From: Bacteroidales bacterium
GTDB taxonomy: Bacteria > Bacteroidota > Bacteroidia > Bacteroidales > Muribaculaceae
Assembly (NCBI GenBank): GCA_900768685.1
Contig: CAAGDX010000033.1
Coordinates: 43,468 to 107,467 of the forward strand
Direction of reading: 5' to 3'
DNA: 64,000 bases
A program made the translations under genes and the position numbers. Numbering within the stretch: position 1 is the first letter of the stretch; the number at the start of each line of letters is the position of its first letter. The notes under the pieces were generated by a model that was given only the letters and a program-made list of their open reading frames with translations, ran no database searches and was not told the origin of the DNA. This document shows positions 33,559 to 41,756 of the stretch, in pieces.

Positions 33559-33656
33559 CTAATTTTTTGTCAATTAATCTATAATAAGGTGTTATAAATA
33601 TAGTTAAAAAGCATGGTCGATACCTATCTCAGCATCGGCTATGGTGTAAATATTGT

Positions 33657-35615
33657 TTATAATTTGCTTTCGAGTTCGTCTATTTCGCGGAGGAAAGAGG
33701 CGGAACTTGCATCGGAAGGCATACGCCAGTCACCTCTGGGTGAAAGGCATACGCTACCAACTTTGGGTCCGTCCGGCATGCAGGAGCGTTTGAACTGCTG
33801 ATTGAAGAAGCGGCGGAAGAATGTGCGGAGCCAGTGGAGAATGATTTTCGGTTCGTATTTTCCGTCAAAGGCTTTGAGCGCGAGTGCAAAAATCTGGTGC
33901 GGTGCACGTCCGAATCGGAGGGTGTGGTAGAGGAAGAAATCGTGGAGTTCGTATGGTCCTACGAGGTCTTCCGTTTTTTGCTTTATGCTTCCGTCGCTGT
34001 TTGCGGGAATGAGTTCCGGACTGATAGGGGTGCACACTATATCGTGGAGTGCATCGGCACATTTTTTGTCAAATTTCGTTTCAAACCAAGCCACAAGGTG
34101 CTTGATGAGAGTTTTGGGGATGGAAGCGTTGATGCCGTACATAGACATGTGGTCGCCGTTGTATGTAGCCCATCCGAGTGCAAGTTCGCTCATGTCGCCT
34201 GTTCCGATAACCATACCGCCCACTTGGTTTGCGATGTCCATGAGGAGGTAAGTGCGTTGGCGAGCCTGGGAGTTTTCGTAGGTCACATCGTGATTTTCGG
34301 GGTTGTGATTGATATCGGCAAAGTGCTGATTTACAGCCGGAACAATAGAGATTTCACGCATGGTGATGCCGAGGTTTTCCATGAGGGTTACGGCGTTGTC
34401 GTGAGTGCGGTCTGTGGTTCCGAATCCCGGCATAGTCACGCCTGTGATACCTTTGCGGTCCAGTTTCAGTTTGTCGAAAGTGGCAACAGTCACGAGGAGG
34501 GCGAGTGTGGAATCCAGACCTCCGGAGATGCCAATAACCACGTTTTTGCAGCCTGTAGCGGTGAGGCGTTTTGCGAGAGCGGCAGTCTGAATATTTATAA
34601 TTTCGCTGCAGCGTTCGTCGCGGTGTGTGTCGTCTTTAGGCACGAAAGGCATCGCATCTACGTTGCGGAGAAGGTTATCCACGTATGTTCCACCTAATAG
34701 GATTGTTTGAGTGCCGTAAGGTGCATTGAGGTTGGCAAAAGCACAGTCTGCAAACGTTTTGCGGTGGATACGGTCGTGGCGGATAGCGGTGATATCAATA
34801 TCTGAAACCACTAATTGCGTCTCCATGTTCCAACGTTCGTTGCGAGCAAGGATGTAGCCGTTTTCCGCAATTATAGCCTTGCCGTCAAATACGAGGTCTG
34901 TGGAAGATTCACCGAAACCGGCACTTGCATAGACGTAGCCGGCAATAGCACGAGCACTCTGCATTTCAATGAGTTTTGTGAGATACTCGTATTTGCCGAT
35001 AACGTCGTTTGAAGCGGAAAGGTTGAAGATTATTTCTGCTCCGGACATAGTCATTTTAATGGAAGGAGCTACGGGTGCCCAAAGGTCCTCGCAGATTTCA
35101 ATTCCGATTTTAACTCCGTCTATTTCAAGGAGTTTATTGGTGGAAATAGGTGCGAAAAGAGTTTGAGAACCAATGATGTTTGTGTAGTCGTCCATGTCCA
35201 TGTGTGCGGGAGTCCACCAGCGACGTTCATAAAACTCACCATAGTTTGGGAGGAACGTTTTCGGGGTGATTTGTACTGCAGCACCGTGGTGGAGAGTGAC
35301 GGCACAGTTGTACAACACATCATTATATATAATAGGGGCACCGACAATGATAGCGATGTCTAAGGATTCCGTTTCTTCCGCAAGGTATGAAAGAGCCTTG
35401 CCGGACTCAATCAGGAGATGTTTGCTGAAAAAGAGGTCACCGCAGGTGTAGCCCGTGATAGAAAGTTCCGGAAAAACCACTACTTTAGCACCTTGCAGTG
35501 CAGCCTCGTTGACGAGTTTGAGAATGCTCATAGCATTTTTATGACAGTCGCCTATATGAACCTCCGGCACAGCGGCAGCCACTCTGAAATATCCTGTAAA
35601 AGGGAATTTATTCAT
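33657..35615 (-). CDS. nadE: glutamine-dependent NAD+ synthetase
   Basis: NadE amidates deamido-NAD to NAD using glutamine. The 652-residue length is the two-domain form. The N-terminal nitrilase-like glutaminase domain has the Glu in VVFPELSITGYTCGDL (about 46-61), the Lys near PKTFLPNYGEFYE and the Cys in GIEICEDLWAPV (about 171-182). The C-terminal ATP-pyrophosphatase domain has the P-loop IGISGGLDSTLALL (about 363-376). It carries its own ammonia source and needs no partner. It stands alone on the minus strand. Confidence 0.96.
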   Translation of the reverse strand: MNKFPFTGYFRVAAAVPEVHIGDCHKNAMSILKLVNEAALQGAKVVVFPELSITGYTCGDLFFSKHLLIESGKALSYLAEETESLDIAIIVGAPIIYNDVLYNCAVTLHHGAAVQITPKTFLPNYGEFYERRWWTPAHMDMDDYTNIIGSQTLFAPISTNKLLEIDGVKIGIEICEDLWAPVAPSIKMTMSGAEIIFNLSASNDVIGKYEYLTKLIEMQSARAIAGYVYASAGFGESSTDLVFDGKAIIAENGYILARNERWNMETQLVVSDIDITAIRHDRIHRKTFADCAFANLNAPYGTQTILLGGTYVDNLLRNVDAMPFVPKDDTHRDERCSEIINIQTAALAKRLTATGCKNVVIGISGGLDSTLALLVTVATFDKLKLDRKGITGVTMPGFGTTDRTHDNAVTLMENLGITMREISIVPAVNQHFADINHNPENHDVTYENSQARQRTYLLMDIANQVGGMVIGTGDMSELALGWATYNGDHMSMYGINASIPKTLIKHLVAWFETKFDKKCADALHDIVCTPISPELIPANSDGSIKQKTEDLVGPYELHDFFLYHTLRFGRAPHQIFALALKAFDGKYEPKIILHWLRTFFRRFFNQQFKRSCMPDGPKVGSVCLSPRGDWRMPSDASSASFLREIDELESKL

Positions 35616-35691
35616 AATAGAAACAATTAAGAATTTTAATCGGACAAATTTAACAATAAAAAGATTAAAAAGAAAAATTTATTGTGAAAAA

Positions 35692-35723
35692 TTTGTGTAA
35701 TTAGAGAAAAATTAGTTACTTTG
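35692..35723 (+). promoter_or_regulatory. promoter of rpmB-rpmG operon
   Basis: TTTG (35692-35695) and TTACTTTG (35716-35723) lie 20 nt apart; the second base of the -7 element departs from TAnnTTTG. It leaves a leader of about 120 nt before rpmB, in which I see no gene or known element. Confidence 0.6.
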
Positions 35724-35849
35724 CAGTCCGTTTTGCGGAGTATCCTGAAAAAGCGGCTAAAAAGATGCGTTTAGTCTGCGATATGAGGCTGTGATACAAG
35801 CAATAACGACAAACAGAATAAATATAACGAAAAAATAATAATAAAAGCC

Positions 35850-36107
35850 ATGTCAAAGATTTGTCAAATTACAGGCAAGAAAGCGATTACAGGAAACAAC
35901 GTATCGCACTCAAAGCGCCGCACAAAGCGTCGTTTTAACGTGAACTTGTTCAACAAGAAATTCTACTGGGTAGAACAAGACGCTTGGATTACACTCACAA
36001 TATCCGCTCAAGGATTGCGTACTATCAACAAAATGGGTCTTGATGCAGCTATCAAGCTTGCAGCAGGCAAGGGATATTTAACAGAAATCAAATATTTAGA
36101 ATACTAA
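35850..36107 (+). CDS. rpmB: 50S ribosomal protein L28
   Basis: L28 is a small protein of the large ribosomal subunit. The 85-residue protein has the signature CQITGKKAITGNNVSHSKRR (5-24) and TKRRFNVNL, and the basic composition expected. It heads a three-gene unit with rpmG (4-nt spacer) and the DUF4295 gene, an arrangement typical of Bacteroidota. Confidence 0.97.
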   Translation: MSKICQITGKKAITGNNVSHSKRRTKRRFNVNLFNKKFYWVEQDAWITLTISAQGLRTINKMGLDAAIKLAAGKGYLTEIKYLEY

Positions 36108-36111
36108 GAAG

Positions 36112-36300
36112 ATGGCAAAGAAAGCAAAAGGTAATCGCGTACAGGTGATTCTTGAATGTACAGAACATAAGGCAAGCGGTATGCCAGGCACTTCACGATA
36201 CATTACAACCAAAAACCGCAAAAATACAACAGAGCGTTTGGAACTTAAAAAATACAATCCAATCCTCAAGAAAGTAACAATCCACAAAGAAATTAAATAA
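36112..36300 (+). CDS. rpmG: 50S ribosomal protein L33
   Basis: L33 is a small protein of the large subunit near the E site. The 62 residues start MAKKAKGNRVQVILECTEHK and contain TSRYITTKNRKNTTERLELKKYNP, the family pattern. Only one of the four cysteines of the zinc-binding form is present, so it is the zinc-independent type. It lies 4 nt after rpmB. Confidence 0.96.
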   Translation: MAKKAKGNRVQVILECTEHKASGMPGTSRYITTKNRKNTTERLELKKYNPILKKVTIHKEIK

Positions 36301-36313
36301 AACACTCTAAGAT

Positions 36314-36463
36314 ATGGCAAAGAAAACAGTCGCATCTCTTCAAAAAGGTGAAGGTCGTACTTTCAGCAAGGTTATCGTTATGGTTAAGTCACCAAAAACA
36401 GGTGCTTACGTATTCGACGAAAAAATGGTGCCTAACGACGCTGTAAAAGACGCTCTTAAGTAA
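36314..36463 (+). CDS. DUF4295 protein, small Bacteroidota ribosome-cluster protein
   Basis: This 49-residue basic protein (MAKKTVASLQKGEGR at the N-terminus, NDAVKDALK at the C-terminus) begins 13 nt after rpmG. The position directly behind rpmB-rpmG and the sequence match family DUF4295, found almost only in Bacteroidota. A role in or near the ribosome is inferred from the conserved location. The operon ends in a strong terminator 30 nt later. Confidence 0.85.
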   Translation: MAKKTVASLQKGEGRTFSKVIVMVKSPKTGAYVFDEKMVPNDAVKDALK

Positions 36464-36492
36464 TATAATCGCAACCCCACAAAACTCTATAG

Positions 36493-36543
36493 TTGCCCTG
36501 CAAGGAATCTTTTTTCCTGCAGGGCAATTTTTTGTGCCAATTT
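36493..36543 (+). terminator. terminator of rpmB-rpmG-DUF4295 operon
   Basis: TTGCCCTGCA pairs with TGCAGGGCAA, followed by TTTTTT. Confidence 0.93.
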
Positions 36544-36560
36544 TTTGTGCCAATTTTTTG
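36535..36560. repeat. 13-bp tandem repeat, about 2.8 units
   Basis: The unit CAATTTTTTGTGC is repeated nearly three times directly after the terminator stem; the T-run of the terminator is itself the first unit. Confidence 0.8.
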
Positions 36561-36574
36561 AAACAAATAATTTT

Positions 36575-36605
36575 TTTGAATTTCTATAAAAAATACTTAC
36601 CTTTG
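36575..36605 (+). promoter_or_regulatory. promoter of the GH13 amylase gene
   Basis: TTTG (36575-36578) and TACCTTTG (36598-36605) are separated by 19 nt; the ATG follows 46 nt later. Confidence 0.83.
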
Positions 36606-36651
36606 CGAGCACATACATTTTTCACATTTTATTCAATCTAAACCAAACATC

Positions 36652-39582
36652 ATGAAAAAATTTTACGCATCGCTGTTGAGTGTATTGTTTATGCTTACAG
36701 CCCTAAACGTGAACGCGGCTACTTTTATCGGTGACCGCACCGATTTCCGCGATGAGACAATTTACTTTGTTATGACCACTCGCTTCTACGACGGTGACCC
36801 AAGCAACAACTGGCAGTGCTGGGACAACGTGGAGCGTAACCAAGGAGACCCTGCATGGCGTGGAGACTTCAAGGGACTCATTGAAAAACTGGATTACATC
36901 AAAGCACTCGGCTTTACGGCAGTGTGGATTACTCCTGTTGTGACCAACGCTTCCGGCTATGACTATCATGGCTACCATGCTTTCGACTTCAGCACGGTGG
37001 ATAAACGCTATGAGAGTGAAGATGTTGATTTTCAAGACCTTATTGATGCGGCTCATGCTCGCGGCATGAAAGTGGTGCTGGACATTGTGCTTAACCACTG
37101 CGGCAACTTCGGCGAAGTAAACCTCTGCAAACTCTTTACTCGCGACTGGAGCAAAAACCAGGCTACACTTGATGACTGTATGGTGCCTTTCACGGCAAAA
37201 GACGGTGGCAAACTTCCCGACGATTATTTACAACTCCAGGGGTCTTTACAGTATAGTGCTCGCTTGGCAAATATGAAGAATACAGACGGTGTAAACCACG
37301 ATAAGAACAACTACTGGCATCACGTTGGCAACAACTGGAATTGGGACGACTATTCTCGCTGGTATGCACAAATTGCCGGTGACTGCGTGGACCTCAACAC
37401 GGAAAATCCATACGTGAGCAACTACCTTGTGGATTGCTACGGCAAATTTATCGCTATGGGTGTTGACGGTTTCCGCATTGACACTTCCGGACATATTTCT
37501 CGTCTTACATACAACAACGCATTCCTGCCTCAATTTCTTGCTCTGGCAGAGCAGCACAAAGACAAACGTAATGGTGGAGATTTCTTCATGTACGGAGAAG
37601 TATGTGCTCGTGAACGTAACGTGGTGTACCGCAACCACGAAAACTGCTCTCCTTTCTTCTACACCTGGAAGGAAACAAAAGATTATCCTTGGGACTACAG
37701 CGAAACTTCCTGGAATGGCATCGTTGTGCCGGAAGGGGAAAGGGGTGACCATGTAAATATTATTTCTCAAGACCAACAAGGTGTTGACTACAATGACGAC
37801 AGAGACCTGCCAAACTCCGACAATGCTTTTCTTGACGGTAACGCTTACCATACTCCGGACCATTCACAATACTCCGGACTTAGTGTCATCGACTTCCCGA
37901 TGCACTGGAATTTCCGCACTGCTCGAGAGGCTTACTCCGTGAAATACGGTGACAAATACTATAATGATGCCACTTACAATGTGATGTATGTGGATTCTCA
38001 CGACTATGCTCCGGACGGTGCTCCTGAAAGCGAGCGATTCAACCAACCACAAAATGTATGGGCGGAAAACCTCTCACTGATGTTCACATTCCGCGGTATC
38101 CCATGTGTTTACTACGGTTCTGAAATAGAGTTCCGCAAAGGTTCCGTGATTGACAAAGGTCCTAACATTGCACTCAGCGAAACAGGTCGTGCATACTTTG
38201 GCGGTTATATCAAAGGAGGTATCACCGTAAACGACTTTGCTGACTATACCAATGCTACAGGCAATATTGCCGCTTCACTCAGCCACCCGCTTTCGCTTCA
38301 TATCCAGCGTCTTAACCAAATCCGTGCTGCTGTGCCGGCACTCCGCAAAGGGCAGTACTCAACTGCAGGCTGCACAGGAGACTTTGCTTTCAAACGTCGC
38401 TATACAGATGATAAAGTTGACTCTTACGCTCTCGTAACTATCAGTGGTGATGCAACTTTCACAGGAATTGAAAACGGAACTTACACAGACGTTGTGACCG
38501 GTGATGTAAAAACTGTCAAAAACGGCACTCTCTCTGTTTCATGCTCCGGCCAAGGTAATATTCGCGTGTATGTGCTCAGCACAGACAGAACTCCTGCACC
38601 CGGAAAAATAGGTACTGACGGCAAATATATTTACGGCACTACTTCCGTTGATGTAGAGCAACTTGGCTATGACGGCACAGAAGAAGAACCTTCTACAAAT
38701 AATGGTGACCCGATTGACGTGGTTCTCCCTGAACCGGAACCGGTGGAACCTGTAGAACCATGGATGGACGAAGGCGAACAAGGTGCATTCTTTGAATCTT
38801 CATGGACAGGAAATATTCGTGCTCATGTGTGGACTTCCGGCGGCAGTGTTACCGGTACTTGGCCGGGTCAAACTTGCCAAAACCTTGGTAACGGTGTTTG
38901 GAAGTGGCACTATGACGGCAGCAAAAATCTTGAAAACAATGGTGCCCAAATAATCTTCCATAATAATCAAGGTTCGCAGACGAAGGATTTGAAATTCGTG
39001 AATGGCGGTTACTATAATTCTAACGGCGAACTTGTGAAAGTGATTGAAGGAGCCGGAGAAATTCCTGAAGACCCTGTCCTTCCTGAAGTGACAGTGAACT
39101 GGAATATCTATTTTGACAATACTTCTTCCGCTTGGAGCAGCGTAAGTGCTTACTTCTGGGATAAAGGCAACGGCAACATGAGATATCTTGGTGAATGGCC
39201 CGGTACGATGATGACTCAAAGCACGGAAGATGAAAATATGTGGTCAATTTCATTCACTACCACAGATGCAATCGTTACTCCTATGATTATCTTCAATAAT
39301 GCTGGTGCAGGCAAACAGACAAGCGACTTTACTGCTGAAAACTATGGCGTTTACACATCAGCAGGTTTTGACCACTCCGGCGTGGCTGATGTGAAAGCAG
39401 GAAATCTTATTGTAACTGTTTCAAATGGAGTGATTTATGTTGAGTCTCCGGTTGAATGTGATGTTGATGTCATTTCAGCATCCGGCATTAACTTTAGAAA
39501 TCATCTGAAGGCAGGTCATAATGCTATCGGTGGTCTTGCACGCGGTGTTTATATGGTTGCAGGCAAGAAAGTGGTGCTTTAA
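36652..39582 (+). CDS. secreted alpha-amylase (GH13) with starch-binding modules and C-terminal sorting domain
   Basis: This 976-residue enzyme hydrolyses alpha-1,4-glucans such as starch. After a signal peptide (about 1-22) comes a GH13 barrel. Conserved region II, VDGFRID, gives nucleophile Asp277; YGEV gives the acid/base Glu316; YVDSHD gives Asp451. Two repeated modules of about 90 residues follow (about 720-805 and 820-905), each with a WPG turn and a late IIFHNN or IIFNNA strand, which looks like CBM26-type starch binding. A Glu/Pro-rich linker precedes them. The last ~65 residues end ARGVYMVAGKKVVL, resembling a type IX secretion sorting tail. The gene has its own promoter and terminator and no Sus neighbours. 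Confidence 0.92.
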   Translation: MKKFYASLLSVLFMLTALNVNAATFIGDRTDFRDETIYFVMTTRFYDGDPSNNWQCWDNVERNQGDPAWRGDFKGLIEKLDYIKALGFTAVWITPVVTNASGYDYHGYHAFDFSTVDKRYESEDVDFQDLIDAAHARGMKVVLDIVLNHCGNFGEVNLCKLFTRDWSKNQATLDDCMVPFTAKDGGKLPDDYLQLQGSLQYSARLANMKNTDGVNHDKNNYWHHVGNNWNWDDYSRWYAQIAGDCVDLNTENPYVSNYLVDCYGKFIAMGVDGFRIDTSGHISRLTYNNAFLPQFLALAEQHKDKRNGGDFFMYGEVCARERNVVYRNHENCSPFFYTWKETKDYPWDYSETSWNGIVVPEGERGDHVNIISQDQQGVDYNDDRDLPNSDNAFLDGNAYHTPDHSQYSGLSVIDFPMHWNFRTAREAYSVKYGDKYYNDATYNVMYVDSHDYAPDGAPESERFNQPQNVWAENLSLMFTFRGIPCVYYGSEIEFRKGSVIDKGPNIALSETGRAYFGGYIKGGITVNDFADYTNATGNIAASLSHPLSLHIQRLNQIRAAVPALRKGQYSTAGCTGDFAFKRRYTDDKVDSYALVTISGDATFTGIENGTYTDVVTGDVKTVKNGTLSVSCSGQGNIRVYVLSTDRTPAPGKIGTDGKYIYGTTSVDVEQLGYDGTEEEPSTNNGDPIDVVLPEPEPVEPVEPWMDEGEQGAFFESSWTGNIRAHVWTSGGSVTGTWPGQTCQNLGNGVWKWHYDGSKNLENNGAQIIFHNNQGSQTKDLKFVNGGYYNSNGELVKVIEGAGEIPEDPVLPEVTVNWNIYFDNTSSAWSSVSAYFWDKGNGNMRYLGEWPGTMMTQSTEDENMWSISFTTTDAIVTPMIIFNNAGAGKQTSDFTAENYGVYTSAGFDHSGVADVKAGNLIVTVSNGVIYVESPVECDVDVISASGINFRNHLKAGHNAIGGLARGVYMVAGKKVVL

Positions 39583-39610
39583 TCTTGAATATTTAATAAA
39601 ATCTTATAAA

Positions 39611-39643
39611 TCCTCGGTGGAAATTCTGCCGGGGATTTTTTTT
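39611..39643 (+). terminator. terminator after the amylase gene
   Basis: TCCTCGG pairs with CCGGGGA and is followed by eight T residues. Confidence 0.9.
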
Positions 39644-39659
39644 AGCGAATAGAATTTCT

Positions 39660-39667
39660 TACTTTTG
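39660..39667 (+). promoter_or_regulatory. probable -7 element of the DUF456 gene
   Basis: TACTTTTG lies 33 nt before the ATG at 39701. It falls right after the amylase terminator. The upstream element is unclear. Confidence 0.5.
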
Positions 39668-39700
39668 CATAATTCCTTAAAAACAAAAATCTTTCACACT

Positions 39701-40177
39701 ATGGATATCATAATTTACCTTTGCGTTGGAGTACTGCTTTTTTTAGGTCTCATCGGTTGTTTTTTACCTGTCATTCCGGGACCACCGTTGGCTTTTGGCG
39801 GCTATTTGCTGCTATTGCTTACGCCATGCGGCGACAGCATAACGCTCACAATGATAGGGATTTTGGCACTTTTGACGATAGCAACGGTAGTGGTGGATTA
39901 CGTAATTCCGGCTTTAGGTGTGAAACTTTTTGGTGGCACAGCGTGGGGCAAGTGGGGCTGTGTGATAGGTTCCATTATAGGCATATTTTTTATGCCGTGG
40001 GGACTGATAGCGGGTCCTTTTCTGGGTGCTTTCATAGGAGAACTGCTTGGTGAGAGCAATGCTTCCGATGCTTTCCGCTCCGGCATAGGCTCGCTTATAG
40101 GTTTTATTTTTGGTACTGTATTTAAGGTAGCAGTGACGATATTTATTATTTATCGCACCTGGGTAGCAATTTTTTAA
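39701..40177 (+). CDS. DUF456-family membrane protein
   Basis: This 158-residue protein is almost entirely hydrophobic, with about four membrane segments. I start it at ATG 39701 (MDIIIYLCVGV), 33 nt after a -7 element. The pattern GCFLPVIPGPPLAFGGYLLLL (near the N-terminus) and GIFFMPWGLIAGPFLGAFIGE are the two glycine/proline-rich motifs of DUF456, a family without a known role. It is a single-gene unit. Confidence 0.85.
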   Translation: MDIIIYLCVGVLLFLGLIGCFLPVIPGPPLAFGGYLLLLLTPCGDSITLTMIGILALLTIATVVVDYVIPALGVKLFGGTAWGKWGCVIGSIIGIFFMPWGLIAGPFLGAFIGELLGESNASDAFRSGIGSLIGFIFGTVFKVAVTIFIIYRTWVAIF

Positions 40178-40179
40178 GA

Positions 40180-40327
40180 TAATTATTTGTTTGGATTTTT
40201 GCTAAAAACGACAAATTATTTCTTTGGATTTTTTCGTTTTTAGGTAAATTATTTGTTTGGATTTTTGCTAAAAATGGCAAATTATTTGTTTGGATTTTTT
40301 CATTTTTAGGCAAATTATTTGTTTGGA
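40180..40327. repeat. 33-bp tandem array, 4 units plus a partial, with paired inverted arms
   Basis: Units occupy 40180-40212, 40213-40245, 40246-40278 and 40279-40311, plus a partial at 40312-40327; each contains AAATTATTTNTTTGGATTTTT. Ends alternate: units 1 and 3 end CTAAAAACGAC or CTAAAAATGGC, while units 2 and 4 end TCGTTTTTAGG or CATTTTTAGGC, so each odd-even pair forms an inverted repeat. The partial unit supplies the TTTG of the promoter of accessory ATPase 3. There are no spacers between units, so it is not CRISPR. Confidence 0.88.
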
Positions 40328-40349
40328 AAATTTCAAATTGCTAAATTTG
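40318..40349 (+). promoter_or_regulatory. promoter of accessory ATPase 3
   Basis: TTTG (40318-40321, in the last partial repeat unit) and TAAATTTG (40342-40349) are separated by 20 nt. The ATG lies 23 nt downstream. Confidence 0.7.
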
Positions 40350-40372
40350 CACTCAGAAATAAAACAGGTTGT

Positions 40373-41752
40373 ATGTATTGTAAAAGACTCATAGATAATT
40401 ATTTATTAGAGTGGTCATCAAGAGATGTTCACAAACCTTTATTGCTTAGAGGTGCAAGGCAAGTGGGAAAATCTACTGCGGTAAGAGAATTGGCTAAAAA
40501 ATTTGATACTTTTATTGAAGTAAATTTTGAAAGGAATCCTCAGTACAAGGCATTATTCAAAGATGATTTAGATGTAAAGCGGATTGTCCCTCAAATATCA
40601 GCGATGTGTGGAAAGTCCGTAAAACCGGGTAAAACCCTTTTGTTTCTTGATGAAATACAAGAGTGCCCTCAAGCTATAATGGCTTTACGCTTTTTTAAGG
40701 AGGATATGCCTGAACTTCACGTTATAGCCGCAGGTTCGCTCCTTGAATTTGCATTAAAAGAACTGCCTACATTTGGTGTAGGCAGGATACATTCAATGTT
40801 TATGTATCCAATGACTTTTGATGAATTTCTTGAAGCGAATGGAGAGCAGTTGCTCCTTGAAGCACGTAATAATGCTTCAGTAGATAATCCGTTACCCGGG
40901 CCTTTACATAATAAATTGGTGGAGTTGCTTCGCACGTATATCTTGGTTGGTGGAATGCCTGAATCTGTAAAAGCATGGGTGCGATATCATGATTATGTAA
41001 GATGCCGTGAAGTTCAAGATGATATTCTTGTGACGTATGAAGATGATTTTCCGAAGTACAAAAAGAATGTTAATCCCGTACTGTTACGCCAAACTCTTAG
41101 AAGTGCAGCCGTTCAGGTTACAAAAAAGTTTATTTATTCCAAAGTTAGTCCGGAATATAAAACTGCGGATGTGAAAAAAGCAGTTGATTTGCTGGTGCTT
41201 GCCGGTATCTTGCATCCTGTGACACATACAGATGCAAATGGTTTGCCATTGGGTAGCGAAGAAGATAAGTCTTACCAAAAGATGCTGTTGCTCGACACAG
41301 GGCTATTGCTTCGCTTATTGAATATGACATTTGGTGATATATCGGATTTGACTACTCATATTTTGACTTCCAGTGCGGCGGATTTAGCAAATAAGGGGCA
41401 GATGGCAGAACTCCTTGTAGGTCTGGAATTGCTTCATTATATGAATCCGAATATTCGCCATGACCTTTATTATTGGGTAAGGCATGCAAAAAATTCACAG
41501 GCGGAAGTTGATTATATATCTAATTATTTAAGCACAATTGTGCCAATTGAGGTTAAGGCGGATACACAGGGCGGAATGAAGAGTTTGTGGTCGTTTATGC
41601 GAGATAAAAAGCTTCATTATGCAATAAGGTGTTCATTGGAAAATTTCGGACGATTCAGCTATGTTGATAACGAAAGTAATGCCGAAGTAAGGCATGTCCT
41701 CATTTGTCCGATGTATGCCATTTCCAGAATGGAAGAGATGAAACTAAAATAG
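40373..41752 (+). CDS. AAA ATPase with DUF4143 C-terminus (accessory ATPase 3)
   Basis: This 459-residue protein starts at ATG 40373 (MYCKRLIDNYLLEW), just downstream of the promoter; a longer frame would begin inside the repeat array. GARQVGKST (27-35) is Walker A and LLFLDEIQECPQA holds Walker B. The DUF4143 region follows, and D380 with E393-V-K395 gives a PD-(D/E)XK-like core. No function is established. It is closer in type to accessory ATPase 1 than to ATPase 2. It stands alone and converges on the flippase-like gene with 4 nt between them. Confidence 0.9.
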   Translation: MYCKRLIDNYLLEWSSRDVHKPLLLRGARQVGKSTAVRELAKKFDTFIEVNFERNPQYKALFKDDLDVKRIVPQISAMCGKSVKPGKTLLFLDEIQECPQAIMALRFFKEDMPELHVIAAGSLLEFALKELPTFGVGRIHSMFMYPMTFDEFLEANGEQLLLEARNNASVDNPLPGPLHNKLVELLRTYILVGGMPESVKAWVRYHDYVRCREVQDDILVTYEDDFPKYKKNVNPVLLRQTLRSAAVQVTKKFIYSKVSPEYKTADVKKAVDLLVLAGILHPVTHTDANGLPLGSEEDKSYQKMLLLDTGLLLRLLNMTFGDISDLTTHILTSSAADLANKGQMAELLVGLELLHYMNPNIRHDLYYWVRHAKNSQAEVDYISNYLSTIVPIEVKADTQGGMKSLWSFMRDKKLHYAIRCSLENFGRFSYVDNESNAEVRHVLICPMYAISRMEEMKLK

Positions 41753-41756
41753 AAAT

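Noticed and set aside
35724..35849. Possible autoregulatory leader of rpmB
   Set aside because: The 120-nt leader shows no convincing stem or known ribosomal-protein leader motif by eye.
40180..40327. 33-bp repeats considered as a CRISPR array
   Set aside because: Units abut with no unique spacers, they are degenerate, and there are no cas genes.
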